Shown in pieces: positions 18,385-28,200 of a stretch of DNA of 64,000 bases. This stretch comes from Caldifermentibacillus hisashii. Its GTDB lineage: Bacteria > Bacillota > Bacilli > Bacillales > Caldibacillaceae. Under the pieces are notes generated by a model. It did not search any database, was not told the DNA's origin, and saw nothing but the letters and a program-made list of their open reading frames with translations. Location: assembly GCF_027568575.1 (NCBI RefSeq), contig NZ_JANUVP010000002.1. One strand, given 5' to 3'. The position numbers were made by a program, and so were the translations under genes. Each line of letters begins with the position of its first letter. The first letter of the stretch is position 1.

Positions 18385-19002
18385 ATGGAAACAGATAAGG
18401 GATTGTTAATTGTTCTTTCCGGTCCGTCCGGAGTCGGGAAAGGAACGGTAAGAAAAGCGGTATTTTCTGAGCCGGATATTAGTTTTGAATATTCTATTTC
18501 AGCAACTTCACGACCGATGAGACCAGGTGAAATTGATGGAGTCGATTACTTTTTTAAAACGAGAGAGCAATTTGAACAAATGATTCAAGATGGGGAACTG
18601 CTTGAATATACCGAGTATGTCGGAAATTACTACGGAACGCCTGTTCAATATGTAAAAGATACTTTATCAGAAGGAAAAGATGTATTTCTTGAGATCGAAG
18701 TAGAAGGCGCAAAACAAGTAAGGGAAAAATTCCCTGATGGTTTATTTATCTTTTTAATTCCACCAAGTTTGAGTGAATTGGAGAACCGGATCAAAACGAG
18801 GGGAACGGAATCTGATGAATTAATCAAAAATCGGATGCTTGTTGCTCGTGAAGAATTAAAAATGATGAATTTATATGATTATGTTATTGAAAATGATCGG
18901 GTTGATCATGCCGTAAAAAAAATAAAAGCCATCGTTATCGCTGAACATTGTCGGCGAACCCGAATAGAAAAAAGAATAAAAAAATTACTGGGGGTAGATT
19001 AA
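18385..19002 (+). CDS. gmk: Guanylate kinase
   Basis: Phosphorylates GMP to GDP with ATP. The P-loop GPSGVGKGT lies at 13-21 and the GMP-binding segment SRPMRPGE(I)DG with DYFF follows at about 43-58. Length is 205 residues, as usual. GCAGGTGAAAC precedes the ATG. The stop codon abuts the rpoZ start, with the rpoZ ribosome site inside the gmk end. Confidence 0.97.
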   Translation: METDKGLLIVLSGPSGVGKGTVRKAVFSEPDISFEYSISATSRPMRPGEIDGVDYFFKTREQFEQMIQDGELLEYTEYVGNYYGTPVQYVKDTLSEGKDVFLEIEVEGAKQVREKFPDGLFIFLIPPSLSELENRIKTRGTESDELIKNRMLVAREELKMMNLYDYVIENDRVDHAVKKIKAIVIAEHCRRTRIEKRIKKLLGVD

Positions 19003-19197
19003 ATGTTATATCCTTCGATCGATTCTTTATTGGAAAAAGTAAACTCGAAATATTTGTTGGTCACCATTGCTTCAAAACGTGCCCGGCAAATGCAAGAATT
19101 GAATGATTACCAACTAGATCATTACGTTTCCCAAAAAAATGTCGGAAAAGCATTAGAGGAAATTAACGACGGCGTTTTAGTGAAAGATGCAGAATAA
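19003..19197 (+). CDS. rpoZ: RNA polymerase omega subunit
   Basis: Small protein of 64 residues that helps fold and hold the beta' subunit. YPSIDSLL, SKYLLV, KRARQMQE and VGKALEEI match the Firmicute omega family, and size is close to Bacillus YloH (67). The ATG directly follows the gmk stop and uses GGGGGTAG inside gmk, so translation is coupled. Confidence 0.95.
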   Translation: MLYPSIDSLLEKVNSKYLLVTIASKRARQMQELNDYQLDHYVSQKNVGKALEEINDGVLVKDAE

Positions 19198-19280
19198 AAA
19201 AGGCACCAAGGAGTTTTTTAAAAAATTCAGACGAAAGAGTCGAGCAATCGGATGTACCGGTTGCTTTCTTCCTTTTATAC

Positions 19281-19320
19281 ATAAAGAATATATAAATTTG
19301 GACGCCCAAGTTTTCTTTAT
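19281..19320. repeat. Relic of the 17304-17402 repeat
   Basis: GGACGCCCAAGTTTTCTTTAT (see 19300-19320) matches 17382-17402 at all but one base, while the stem and the GC-rich middle are missing. It lies between rpoZ and coaBC. I read it as a shortened copy of the same intergenic repeat. Confidence 0.5.
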
Positions 19321-19460
19321 TCTAACAGCACTTCCCTATTTTTATGGTATGATTGTACAAAGGTAATCATTGCTCGGGTAACATCATTCGTGACATGCAA
19401 TTCATCTAAAATTGAATCAACCTTTTTGAAAAGAAACTTTCAGTGAAAAGAGGTAAAAAC

Positions 19461-20660
19461 ATGCAGAAAAAAGTATTGTTGTGTGTATCCGGCGGAATTG
19501 CTGCATATAAAGCCGTCCAGTTAACAAGTAAACTAACGCAAAATGGTTTTGATGTGAAAGTAATGATGACAGGAAATGCGACAAAATTTGTTACGCCTTT
19601 ATCTTTTCAGGCGATTTCCCGCAATGATGTATATACAGATACTTTTGATGAAAAAGACCCGGCAAAAATTGCTCATATTGACTTAGCCGATTGGCCGGAT
19701 GTCATTATAATTGCACCGGCGACAGCGAATATCATTGGAAAATTGGCAAACGGGATTGCAGATGATATGGTATCGACGACTTTACTCGCTACAGAGAAAC
19801 CTGTATTTATTGCACCGGCCATGAATGTTCATATGTATAATCACCCCGTTGTCCAAGAAAATATAGCGCGTTTGAAATCATTCGGATATCATTTTATCGA
19901 GCCGAGTGAAGGTTATTTGGCTTGCGGGTATGTTGGCAAAGGAAGGCTTGAAGAACCTGAAATCATTGTTGAGCATGTAAAAACATTTTTTGTTCAAAAC
20001 AAGCAACAATTTTTACGAGGAAAGACGGTGTTAATTTCCGCCGGTCCAACCCGAGAAAAGATTGATCCGGTTCGTTATTTATCTAATTATTCATCGGGAA
20101 AGATGGGCTATGCGATTGCCGAAGTGGCGCAACATTTGGGGGCAAATGTGATCCTTATTTCCGGTCCGGTGAGCCTGGAAGTGCCCGTCGGAGTACAGAT
20201 CATCCGGGTTGAAAGTGCTGAGGAGATGTATGAAGCGGTTCTGCAGTATTTTGATGAAGCCGATATTGTTATTAAGTCTGCCGCTGTCAGTGATTACCGG
20301 CCGAAAAAAATCTTTCAACAAAAGATGAAAAAACAATCACAGGAACTTGTCATCGAATTGGAACGTACAGTCGATATTTTAGCAGAATTAGGAAAAAGAA
20401 AAAAAGCTCAATTTTTAATTGGGTTCGCTGCTGAAACGAATCATGTTGAAGAATATGCGAAACAAAAATTACTGAGTAAAAATGCGGATATGATCGTCGC
20501 CAATAATGTAATGCAAGAAGGGGCCGGGTTCGGAACGGATACGAATATAGTAACCTTTTATAAAGCGAACAATGAAAAGAAACAATTTCCTAAATTAACG
20601 AAACATGAAGTCGCATATGAAATTTTAAAAGAAGCATATGAAGCAAAAAAGGGCGAGTAG
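19461..20660 (+). CDS. coaBC: Bifunctional CoaBC (phosphopantothenate-cysteine ligase / PPC decarboxylase)
   Basis: Carries out two steps of coenzyme A synthesis: cysteine addition to phosphopantothenate and its decarboxylation. The N-terminal flavin decarboxylase (CoaC) has PAMN (N122) and the catalytic cysteine in ACGYVGKGRL (C155). The C-terminal ligase (CoaB) starts at about 190 with SAGPTREKIDPVRYLSN. The ATG at 19461 is preceded by AAGAGGT; an in-frame GTG at 19443 would overlap that site. Length is 399 residues. It is followed after one base by priA. Confidence 0.95.
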   Translation: MQKKVLLCVSGGIAAYKAVQLTSKLTQNGFDVKVMMTGNATKFVTPLSFQAISRNDVYTDTFDEKDPAKIAHIDLADWPDVIIIAPATANIIGKLANGIADDMVSTTLLATEKPVFIAPAMNVHMYNHPVVQENIARLKSFGYHFIEPSEGYLACGYVGKGRLEEPEIIVEHVKTFFVQNKQQFLRGKTVLISAGPTREKIDPVRYLSNYSSGKMGYAIAEVAQHLGANVILISGPVSLEVPVGVQIIRVESAEEMYEAVLQYFDEADIVIKSAAVSDYRPKKIFQQKMKKQSQELVIELERTVDILAELGKRKKAQFLIGFAAETNHVEEYAKQKLLSKNADMIVANNVMQEGAGFGTDTNIVTFYKANNEKKQFPKLTKHEVAYEILKEAYEAKKGE

Positions 20661-20661
20661 T

Positions 20662-23088
20662 ATGAAAAGAATTGCAAGTGTAATCGTTGATGTACCAACC
20701 GCACAAACGGATCGGTCATTTGATTATTTGATTCCTGATGAATTAAAGGATAATTTGGAAGTGGGCATGCGCATCATTGTCCCTTTTGGTAACAGGCAGG
20801 TTCAAGGTTTTGTTATTGCTTTTAAAGAAACATCCACCGTGTCCGGTTTAAAAGAAATTATCGAACCAATGGATATTGAACCTGTTCTTAATCAGGAACT
20901 TTTACAGTTGGGGGAATTTTTGGCTAATGAAACACTTTGCTTAAAAATTTCCGCCTATCAGGTCATGTTGCCTCCTGCGTTAAAAGCAAAGTATGACAAA
21001 TATATAACGTTAGCGAAGGATCGAGAAATCGGGGAATTGCCAAAGGAACTGGAACCTCTCTTTTTGAAACAGAAAAAAGTAAACTGGAAAGACGCGGAAA
21101 AGCTCGTACCATCATCCTATTTGTATCGACAAGCACGGGCAGGTTTATTTGATGTTTCATATGAAATTAAAAATAAAGGAAATAAAAAGAAAAATATTTA
21201 CTATGTGCCGTTTTCGGATCAAGCTCAATTTTTAAATAAACTAAATCAATTGAACCTTACCGGTAAAAAGCAGTTACAAGTAGTGAATATATATTTGCAA
21301 GATTTTGCCCCGCATACGGTAAAACAGATTGAAACAAAAGTTCCCAACGCCCGTTCATCATTAAATCAACTGGTTAGTAAAGGTCTGTTGAAAAAAGAAG
21401 AGTATGAGGAATATCGTGACCCTTATCAAAATAAAAAATTTCAAGAAACGAAAGCATTGCCTTTAACAGATGAACAAGAACTTGTCATCAAGCCAATTCT
21501 TGATTCGATTGAACATTCCACCCATGAAGTGTTTCTGCTTCACGGTGTAACAGGCAGCGGTAAAACAGAAGTATATTTACAGTCGATTGAAAAGGTCATG
21601 AAGAATGGAAAAGAAGCCATTGTCCTTGTTCCGGAAATTTCTCTTACCCCGCAAATGGTAGAACGTTTTAAAGGAAGATTTGGAAACAAAGTAGCTGTCC
21701 TCCATAGCGGACTATCGCTTGGTGAAAAATATGACGAGTGGCGGAAAATTCAGCGAAAAGAAGTACAAGTCGTCGTTGGTGCCCGTTCGGCAATATTTGC
21801 TCCGTTTGAAAATATCGGGATTATTATTATTGATGAAGAACATGAGACAAGTTATAAGCAGGAAGACAATCCCCGTTACCATGCAAGGGATGTGGCGATT
21901 GAACGGGGGAAAAATCATCATTGTCCTGTCGTCTTGGGCAGTGCGACACCGTCCTTGGAATCTTTCGCCAGAGCTCAAAAAGGGGTATATCACCTATTAA
22001 CTATGCAAAAACGAATGAACAATTCCCAACTGCCTGTTGTCGAAATTGTTGACATGCGGGAGGAACTGAGAACGGGAAATCGCTCAATGTTTTCTACTGC
22101 TTTGTTGGAAAAAATGCGGTTGCGCCTGGAAAGATCTGAACAGATTGTCTTAATGTTAAATCGCCGGGGCTATTCATCTTTTGTTATGTGTCGGAACTGC
22201 GGTTATGTGTTAAAATGTCCAAATTGCGATATTTCCTTAACCTATCATAAAGTGACTGATCAAGTAAAATGCCATTATTGCGGTTTTGAGATACGTACGC
22301 CTAAACAATGTCCGGAATGTTCAAGCAATCATATTCGCTTTTTTGGTACCGGGACACAAAAAGTAGAAGAAGAGCTTGGAAGAATTTTACCGGAAGCCCG
22401 GGTCATTCGAATGGATGTTGATACAACCACCAGGAAAGGATCACATGAAAAATTGTTGACAGCTTTTCAAGAAAAAAAAGCAGATATTTTACTGGGAACA
22501 CAAATGATTGCGAAAGGACTTGATTTTCCCAACATTACTTTAGTGGGGGTATTATCGGCTGACAGCTCTCTACATATTCCGGATTTCCGATCAAGCGAGA
22601 GAACTTTTCAATTGCTGACACAAGTAAGTGGCCGGGCCGGGCGTCACGAATTGCCCGGAGAAGTTATTATTCAAACATATACACCTGAACATTACAGTAT
22701 TAATTTTGCGAAAGAACATGATTATTTAACATTCTACCAGTATGAAATGATGATAAGAAAACGCGGGCAATATCCACCGTTTTATTACTTAGCACTGATC
22801 AATGTGAGCCATGAAAACTTGCAATATACGTATACGGTCATAGAAAAAATCACTTCATTTGTTCGGGGACAACTTGCAGACGGAAAAGGAGAAACCCTCA
22901 TCCTTGGTCCGGCAGTCTCACCGATTCTAAAAATCAAAAATAGATATCGTTATCAGTGTTTGATAAAATACAAAAATGAACCGAACCTAATCTCAACATT
23001 AAAGCAGGTATTGGAACATTTTCAGGAAGATCAAGTCAAACGAGGTCTTCATATATCAATTGATTTAAACCCTTATTCAATGATGTAA
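20662..23088 (+). CDS. priA: Primosomal replication restart helicase PriA
   Basis: Superfamily 2 helicase that reloads the replisome at stalled forks. It has an N-terminal DNA-binding domain, Walker A in GVTGSGKTE (about 295-303), the IDEEHE box, the GSATPS motif, and a cysteine cluster (CRNC, CPNC, CHYC, CPEC, about 510-555) for two structural zincs. Length is 808 residues. The ATG directly follows the coaBC stop. In most Bacillaceae def comes next, but here fmt follows after 20 bases. Confidence 0.96.
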   Translation: MKRIASVIVDVPTAQTDRSFDYLIPDELKDNLEVGMRIIVPFGNRQVQGFVIAFKETSTVSGLKEIIEPMDIEPVLNQELLQLGEFLANETLCLKISAYQVMLPPALKAKYDKYITLAKDREIGELPKELEPLFLKQKKVNWKDAEKLVPSSYLYRQARAGLFDVSYEIKNKGNKKKNIYYVPFSDQAQFLNKLNQLNLTGKKQLQVVNIYLQDFAPHTVKQIETKVPNARSSLNQLVSKGLLKKEEYEEYRDPYQNKKFQETKALPLTDEQELVIKPILDSIEHSTHEVFLLHGVTGSGKTEVYLQSIEKVMKNGKEAIVLVPEISLTPQMVERFKGRFGNKVAVLHSGLSLGEKYDEWRKIQRKEVQVVVGARSAIFAPFENIGIIIIDEEHETSYKQEDNPRYHARDVAIERGKNHHCPVVLGSATPSLESFARAQKGVYHLLTMQKRMNNSQLPVVEIVDMREELRTGNRSMFSTALLEKMRLRLERSEQIVLMLNRRGYSSFVMCRNCGYVLKCPNCDISLTYHKVTDQVKCHYCGFEIRTPKQCPECSSNHIRFFGTGTQKVEEELGRILPEARVIRMDVDTTTRKGSHEKLLTAFQEKKADILLGTQMIAKGLDFPNITLVGVLSADSSLHIPDFRSSERTFQLLTQVSGRAGRHELPGEVIIQTYTPEHYSINFAKEHDYLTFYQYEMMIRKRGQYPPFYYLALINVSHENLQYTYTVIEKITSFVRGQLADGKGETLILGPAVSPILKIKNRYRYQCLIKYKNEPNLISTLKQVLEHFQEDQVKRGLHISIDLNPYSMM

Positions 23089-23108
23089 ATGTAAGGTGAA
23101 AGGAATGG

Positions 23109-24062
23109 ATGAAAATGGTAAAAGTTGTTTTTATGGGTACACCAGATTTTTCCGTACCGATTCTCAACCGGCTATTAACAGACGGCTATGAAGTGATTGG
23201 TGTTGTAACCCAACCGGATCGTCCTGTTGGTCGTAAAAAAACGATGACACCGCCACCGGTTAAGATTGCGGCAGAACAACACGGCATTCCTGTTTTTCAA
23301 CCGGAAAAACTGCGGGATGAAGCATCACTTCAGGCTATATTAAATTTAAATCCGGATTTGGTCATTACTGCGGCATATGGTCAAATTTTACCAAAAAAAT
23401 TGCTTGATGCTCCAACATACGGTTGTATCAATGTCCATGCTTCCTTACTGCCCGAGTTAAGAGGCGGAGCCCCCATTCATTATGCCATTATTCAGGGAAA
23501 AGAAAAGACAGGGATTACGATTATGTATATGGCTGAAAAATTAGATGCCGGCGACATTTTAGCGCAAACGGTAGTACCCATTGCTGAAAGAGACACGGTT
23601 GGTACCCTTCATAATAAACTTAGTGAAGCAGGGGCCGATTTATTAAGTGATACGTTACCGAAACTGTTAAACGGAGAGATTACACCAATCAAACAAGATG
23701 ATCGTGAAGCCACTTTTGCCCCAAACATAAAACATGAGCAGGAAAAAATTGATTGGCATAAGACCGGAGAAGAAATTTATAATCACATTCGCGGTCTCAA
23801 CCCGTGGCCGGTTGCGTATACGACATTAGACGGGAAACCGATTAAAATTTGGTGGGGCGAAAAACAGCCGCGTCCAAAGATCGAACAGCCCGGGACTATT
23901 GTTGCCGTTGAAAAGGACGGATTTATCGTGGCAACCGGAAATTCAACCGCTATTAAAATTACTGAACTACAACCTGCAGGAAAAAAACGAATGCCGGCCG
24001 CACAATTTTTACTTGGAAAACCTGATTTAGAAAGAAGTATACTGGGGGTAGAAGATGAGTAA
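23109..24062 (+). CDS. fmt: Methionyl-tRNA formyltransferase
   Basis: Formylates initiator Met-tRNA using 10-formyl-THF. The 317-residue protein shows VVFMGTPDFS at the start and the catalytic block NVHASLLPELRGGAPIH (Asn, His and a later Asp in KLDAGDI). GAAAGGAATGG precedes the ATG; an ATG two codons further in is an alternative. It overlaps rsmB by eight bases. The partner gene def is not adjacent, so the deformylase must be encoded elsewhere. Confidence 0.96.
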   Translation: MKMVKVVFMGTPDFSVPILNRLLTDGYEVIGVVTQPDRPVGRKKTMTPPPVKIAAEQHGIPVFQPEKLRDEASLQAILNLNPDLVITAAYGQILPKKLLDAPTYGCINVHASLLPELRGGAPIHYAIIQGKEKTGITIMYMAEKLDAGDILAQTVVPIAERDTVGTLHNKLSEAGADLLSDTLPKLLNGEITPIKQDDREATFAPNIKHEQEKIDWHKTGEEIYNHIRGLNPWPVAYTTLDGKPIKIWWGEKQPRPKIEQPGTIVAVEKDGFIVATGNSTAIKITELQPAGKKRMPAAQFLLGKPDLERSILGVEDE

Positions 24063-25395
24063 AAAGGTAAGGGAAGCGGCTCTGGATGTCTTGGAATTTG
24101 TTGAAAAAAACGGAGCTTACAGCAATCTTGTTTTAAACAATACGATCAATAAAAACAAATATTCCAGTATGGATGCCGCCTTATTAACAGAACTTTGTTA
24201 CGGAACATTGCAGCGGCAAATAACCCTTGATTTTTTTCTCAATCCTTTTATTAAAAAACAAAAGCGGATTGATTCCTGGGTACGACAATTGTTACGATTA
24301 TCTGTCTATCAAATGGTCTATCTTGATAAAATACCGGATCATGCCATTATTAATGAAGCTGTTCAAATTGCTAAGAAGCGGGGGAATAAAGGTATTAGCG
24401 GCTTTGTTAACGGAGTCTTACGATCCATTCAAAGAGAAGGTGTTCCTCCTCTTGCCGCCATTCAAGATTCAATCGAACGTCTTTCAATTGAAACAAGTCA
24501 TCCGAAATGGCTGGTTGAGCGATGGGTTCAACAATATGGTTTTGAAAAAACAAAGCAAATGTGTGAAGAAAATGTACGGCCGGCAAAACAAACCGCTCGC
24601 ATCAATGAGTGGAAAACGAATATTGATTATGTGATTGAATCCCTTGGTAAGGAAGGAATTTCGGTTGAAAAAAGCTCTTCTATTCCGGTGGCGGTAAAAG
24701 CAGATAAAGGTAATTTCGTTCACTCCCTCGCATTTCAAAACGGTTTACTAACGATGCAAGATGAAAGTTCCATGATTGTTGCGTACGTTGTGGCACCGGA
24801 AAAAGGAGAAAAAATCCTGGATGCTTGTGCTGCTCCCGGTGGAAAGACGACACATATGGCTGAAAGAATGGAAAATACCGGAGAAATTATCGCCTTAGAT
24901 CTGCATGAGCATAAAGTGAAACTGATTAATCAAAATGCGGCAAGACTTGGATTAACGAATATTCGAGCAAAGCAAACGGACAGTCGCCAAATGGGGACCC
25001 ATTTTGAGAAAGAATCCTTTGATCGTATATTAGTTGATGCGCCTTGTTCAGGATTCGGAGTACTGAAAAGAAAACCGGATGTGAAATATACAAAAACTGA
25101 AAAAGATATTAAAAATTTAACAAAACTGCAATTGGAGTTATTAAACCAAGCTGCCCCTCTTGTCAAACCGGGAGGAATATTGGTATACAGTACATGTACA
25201 GTTGACCAAGATGAAAATCAGAGCGTAACGGAAAAATTTTTAGCCGAACATCCGGATTTTGCAGGCGATGAAACAATTTACGAGCGGGTTCCGCAAGCGA
25301 TTAGACCGTTTGTACACCATCATGAGATCGAAATTTTGCCACAGTATTTAAAAAGTGATGGTTTTTATATTGCATGCTTTCAAAAGAAAGTGTAA
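24055..25395 (+). CDS. rsmB: 16S rRNA (cytosine-967-C5) methyltransferase RsmB
   Basis: Protein of 446 residues with an N-terminal NusB-like RNA-binding domain (about 1-140) and a C-terminal Rossmann methyltransferase. The SAM site is DACAAPGGKT, and two cysteines of the m5C mechanism are seen in DAPCSGFG and YSTCTVDQDE. GGGGGTAGAAG precedes the ATG inside fmt. rlmN, which follows in B. subtilis, is missing; prpC starts 67 bases later. Confidence 0.95.
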   Translation: MSKKVREAALDVLEFVEKNGAYSNLVLNNTINKNKYSSMDAALLTELCYGTLQRQITLDFFLNPFIKKQKRIDSWVRQLLRLSVYQMVYLDKIPDHAIINEAVQIAKKRGNKGISGFVNGVLRSIQREGVPPLAAIQDSIERLSIETSHPKWLVERWVQQYGFEKTKQMCEENVRPAKQTARINEWKTNIDYVIESLGKEGISVEKSSSIPVAVKADKGNFVHSLAFQNGLLTMQDESSMIVAYVVAPEKGEKILDACAAPGGKTTHMAERMENTGEIIALDLHEHKVKLINQNAARLGLTNIRAKQTDSRQMGTHFEKESFDRILVDAPCSGFGVLKRKPDVKYTKTEKDIKNLTKLQLELLNQAAPLVKPGGILVYSTCTVDQDENQSVTEKFLAEHPDFAGDETIYERVPQAIRPFVHHHEIEILPQYLKSDGFYIACFQKKV

Positions 25396-25462
25396 CTTTT
25401 GAAATAGAAGGTATAAAATGAAGATAAATAAACTGGTTAAGGCATATGAACGAGGTGAAATT

Positions 25463-26242
25463 ATGAAGGTTGTCCAACGTACGGATCGAGGAAAAGTAAG
25501 AAATCACAATGAAGATCACGTAGGTATTTTTACAAATCATTCAGGACATCTGTTGGCGGTGGTTGCTGATGGCATGGGTGGCCATTTAGCCGGCGATGTT
25601 GCTAGTAAAATGACAATTGAGTTAATTCAAGACTTGTGGGACAACAATGCGCCGAATACAGAAGTCCCGGACCAAACGGAAATGTGGTTCCAACAAGCCA
25701 TTCAAGAGATCAACGAAAAAATATACACCTATGCCAACGAAAATCCTGAATGTAAAGGAATGGGCACTACTTTAGTTGCCGCTTTATGCACAAATAAATT
25801 TGTCTCTATCGCACATATTGGTGATAGCCGCTGTTACATATTAAATGAACATGGATTTCGTCAATTAACTGATGATCACTCATTAGTCAATGAACTGGTC
25901 AAAAGTGGACAAATTTCAAAAGAAGATGCTGAACACCATCCACGGAAAAATGTATTACTAAGGGCATTGGGGACAGAACCATCTGTTACCATTGACACAA
26001 TTACCGTTGATTTTGATATAGGTGATTATTTGATTCTTTGTACGGATGGTTTGTCTAATAAAGTATCTGATAAAGAAATTGCCGAAATTCTTAGTTTGGA
26101 TGAAAAATTGGAAGATAAGGCAGATCAATTGATTCAACTGGCCAATGATAATGGGGGCGAAGATAATATAACACTGGCAATCATACATAACAGCGAATGC
26201 GAGAAAGCAGGTGATAATTCATGCTCATTGGCAAGCGAATAA
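25463..26242 (+). CDS. prpC: PP2C-family protein phosphatase PrpC
   Basis: Manganese-dependent Ser/Thr phosphatase that reverses PrkC phosphorylation. Metal-binding motifs are RNHNED, VADGMGGH, HIGDSR, TDDHSLV and the late GGEDNIT. The ATG at 25463 has GAGGTGAAA upstream and gives 259 residues, close to 254 in B. subtilis. An in-frame ATG at 25418, with a weaker AGAAGG site, would add 15 residues. It overlaps prkC by 22 bases. Confidence 0.94.
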   Translation: MKVVQRTDRGKVRNHNEDHVGIFTNHSGHLLAVVADGMGGHLAGDVASKMTIELIQDLWDNNAPNTEVPDQTEMWFQQAIQEINEKIYTYANENPECKGMGTTLVAALCTNKFVSIAHIGDSRCYILNEHGFRQLTDDHSLVNELVKSGQISKEDAEHHPRKNVLLRALGTEPSVTIDTITVDFDIGDYLILCTDGLSNKVSDKEIAEILSLDEKLEDKADQLIQLANDNGGEDNITLAIIHNSECEKAGDNSCSLASE

Positions 26243-28173
26243 ACGATCGATATAAGATCATCGAATATATTGGCGGGGGAGGTATGGCCAACGTATATCT
26301 TGCTCGTGATATGATTCTCGAGAGGGATGTAGCCGTCAAAGTTTTACGACTCGATTTAGCCAATGATGATGAACTTATTCGCCGCTTTCATCGTGAAGCA
26401 CAATCTGCCACAAGTCTTGTTCATCCGAATATCGTTAATATTTATGATGTCGGTGAAGAAGACAACATTTATTATATTGTCATGGAGTATGTTGATGGAG
26501 AAACCTTAAAACAATATATCCAAAATCATTTTCCCATACCCATTGAAAAGGTCATAGATATTACACTGCAAATCACATCGGCAATTAGTCATGCACATCA
26601 AAATAATATTATCCATCGAGATATTAAACCGCAAAATATTTTGATCGATAAAAAAGGAAATGTGAAAATAACGGATTTTGGTATTGCAGTTGCCTTGACA
26701 TCAACAACGATTACCCAAACGAATTCCGTGTTGGGAACTGTTCATTATATCTCTCCTGAGCAAGCTCGGGGCGGAGTAGCAACAAAAAAATCTGATATTT
26801 ACTCTTTGGGCATCGTTTTATTTGAGTTATTAACAGGCAGACTTCCATTCTCAGGTGAATCGGCAGTTTCCATCGCACTGAAACATTTGCAAACTGAAAC
26901 TCCTCATCCGCGAAGTTGGAATCCGTCCATTCCACAATCTGTTGAAAATATTATTTTGAAGGCGACGGCCAAAGATCCGTTTTACCGATATGACGACATT
27001 GAAGAGTTTAAAGCTGATTTACTTACTTGCCTTGACCCGTCACGTATCAACGAGCCTCCATTTGTTTTACCTGTAGATGAAGAAGCAACAAAAGTAATAC
27101 CGGTTATAAAAGAACCAAAAGAATCAAAGGAAGAGCTTAAGATTGATAATGATTCGGGAAAAGATAAAGGAAAGAAAGATAAAAAGAAAAAAAAGGGAAA
27201 TAAACAAAAACGAAAAAAATGGCCGTTTGTATTAATTTTCACTTCCCTACTTATTATTTTAATGGGTATTCTTGTATTAACAACAGATGTTTTTGGTGCG
27301 AAAGACGTAAAAGTTCCCGATGTTCGCAATATGAAATTAGATGATGCCATTAAAGAACTGGAAAAAGCCAATTTTGTTATCGGTGATACGATTGAAAAGC
27401 CGGATGATAAGATTCGGGAAAATTACGTCTTAAAAACAAATCCAAAAGCAGGGAGTATGAAAGCGGAAGGCAGCAAAATTACGATTTATGTCAGTACCGG
27501 GAAAGAAACAATAGAAATGGAAGATTATCGCGGAGAACAATTTGACGAGGTTCAAGCATTATTAACTGAACAAGAGTTAAATTTTAAAAGCATCGAGGTA
27601 AATGAAGAATACAGTGACAAGGAAGCAGGAATCATTCTTGATCAAAATCCCGCACCCGGTAAAAAGGTTGTTCCGGAAGATACCGATTTAGTTTTCACTG
27701 TAAGTAAAGGTGATCAAAGCATTTCACTAAAAGATTTAACGAATTATTCAACAGAAGATTTAAATTATTATATGAAAGCGACCGGTATCAATATAACAAC
27801 GACAGAACAATACCATGATACGATTCCTAAAGGTAACGTGATTAGTCAAGACGTAAAACCCGGAACTTCTTTAAAAAAGGGTGCCACTGTCCATGTTGTT
27901 GTTTCAAAAGGAAAAGAAGAAAAACCGCCTAAAACGGTGACGATCGATATTTCCGTTGTTTATACAGGGAATCCGGAAGAAAAACAAGTACAACACGTGC
28001 AAATTTTTATAGATGATATGAATCATGACTTTTCAGTACCTTATGAAACATTTGATATGACAGAAACAACGAGGAAAAGATTTGATCTCGTGATTCAACC
28101 AAATTCAAGCGGCAGATATAAAGTTGTTATCGATAACCAAGTTGTTCAAGATCAAGTCGTTCCATATGAATAA
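26221..28173 (+). CDS. prkC: PASTA-domain Ser/Thr protein kinase PrkC
   Basis: Membrane kinase of 650 residues that senses muropeptides and, in Bacillus, signals for spore germination and cell-wall control. The kinase domain (about 10-270) has GGGGMANVY, the catalytic HRDIKPQN, DFG and an activation loop rich in Thr. A lysine-rich linker leads to one membrane helix (about 338-358), then three extracellular PASTA repeats (about 360-570) and a C-terminal beta-rich domain. It is translated from within prpC, so kinase and phosphatase are made together. Confidence 0.96.
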   Translation: MLIGKRINDRYKIIEYIGGGGMANVYLARDMILERDVAVKVLRLDLANDDELIRRFHREAQSATSLVHPNIVNIYDVGEEDNIYYIVMEYVDGETLKQYIQNHFPIPIEKVIDITLQITSAISHAHQNNIIHRDIKPQNILIDKKGNVKITDFGIAVALTSTTITQTNSVLGTVHYISPEQARGGVATKKSDIYSLGIVLFELLTGRLPFSGESAVSIALKHLQTETPHPRSWNPSIPQSVENIILKATAKDPFYRYDDIEEFKADLLTCLDPSRINEPPFVLPVDEEATKVIPVIKEPKESKEELKIDNDSGKDKGKKDKKKKKGNKQKRKKWPFVLIFTSLLIILMGILVLTTDVFGAKDVKVPDVRNMKLDDAIKELEKANFVIGDTIEKPDDKIRENYVLKTNPKAGSMKAEGSKITIYVSTGKETIEMEDYRGEQFDEVQALLTEQELNFKSIEVNEEYSDKEAGIILDQNPAPGKKVVPEDTDLVFTVSKGDQSISLKDLTNYSTEDLNYYMKATGINITTTEQYHDTIPKGNVISQDVKPGTSLKKGATVHVVVSKGKEEKPPKTVTIDISVVYTGNPEEKQVQHVQIFIDDMNHDFSVPYETFDMTETTRKRFDLVIQPNSSGRYKVVIDNQVVQDQVVPYE

Positions 28174-28200
28174 CAATTAATATAATAAAAGGGTGATGCT

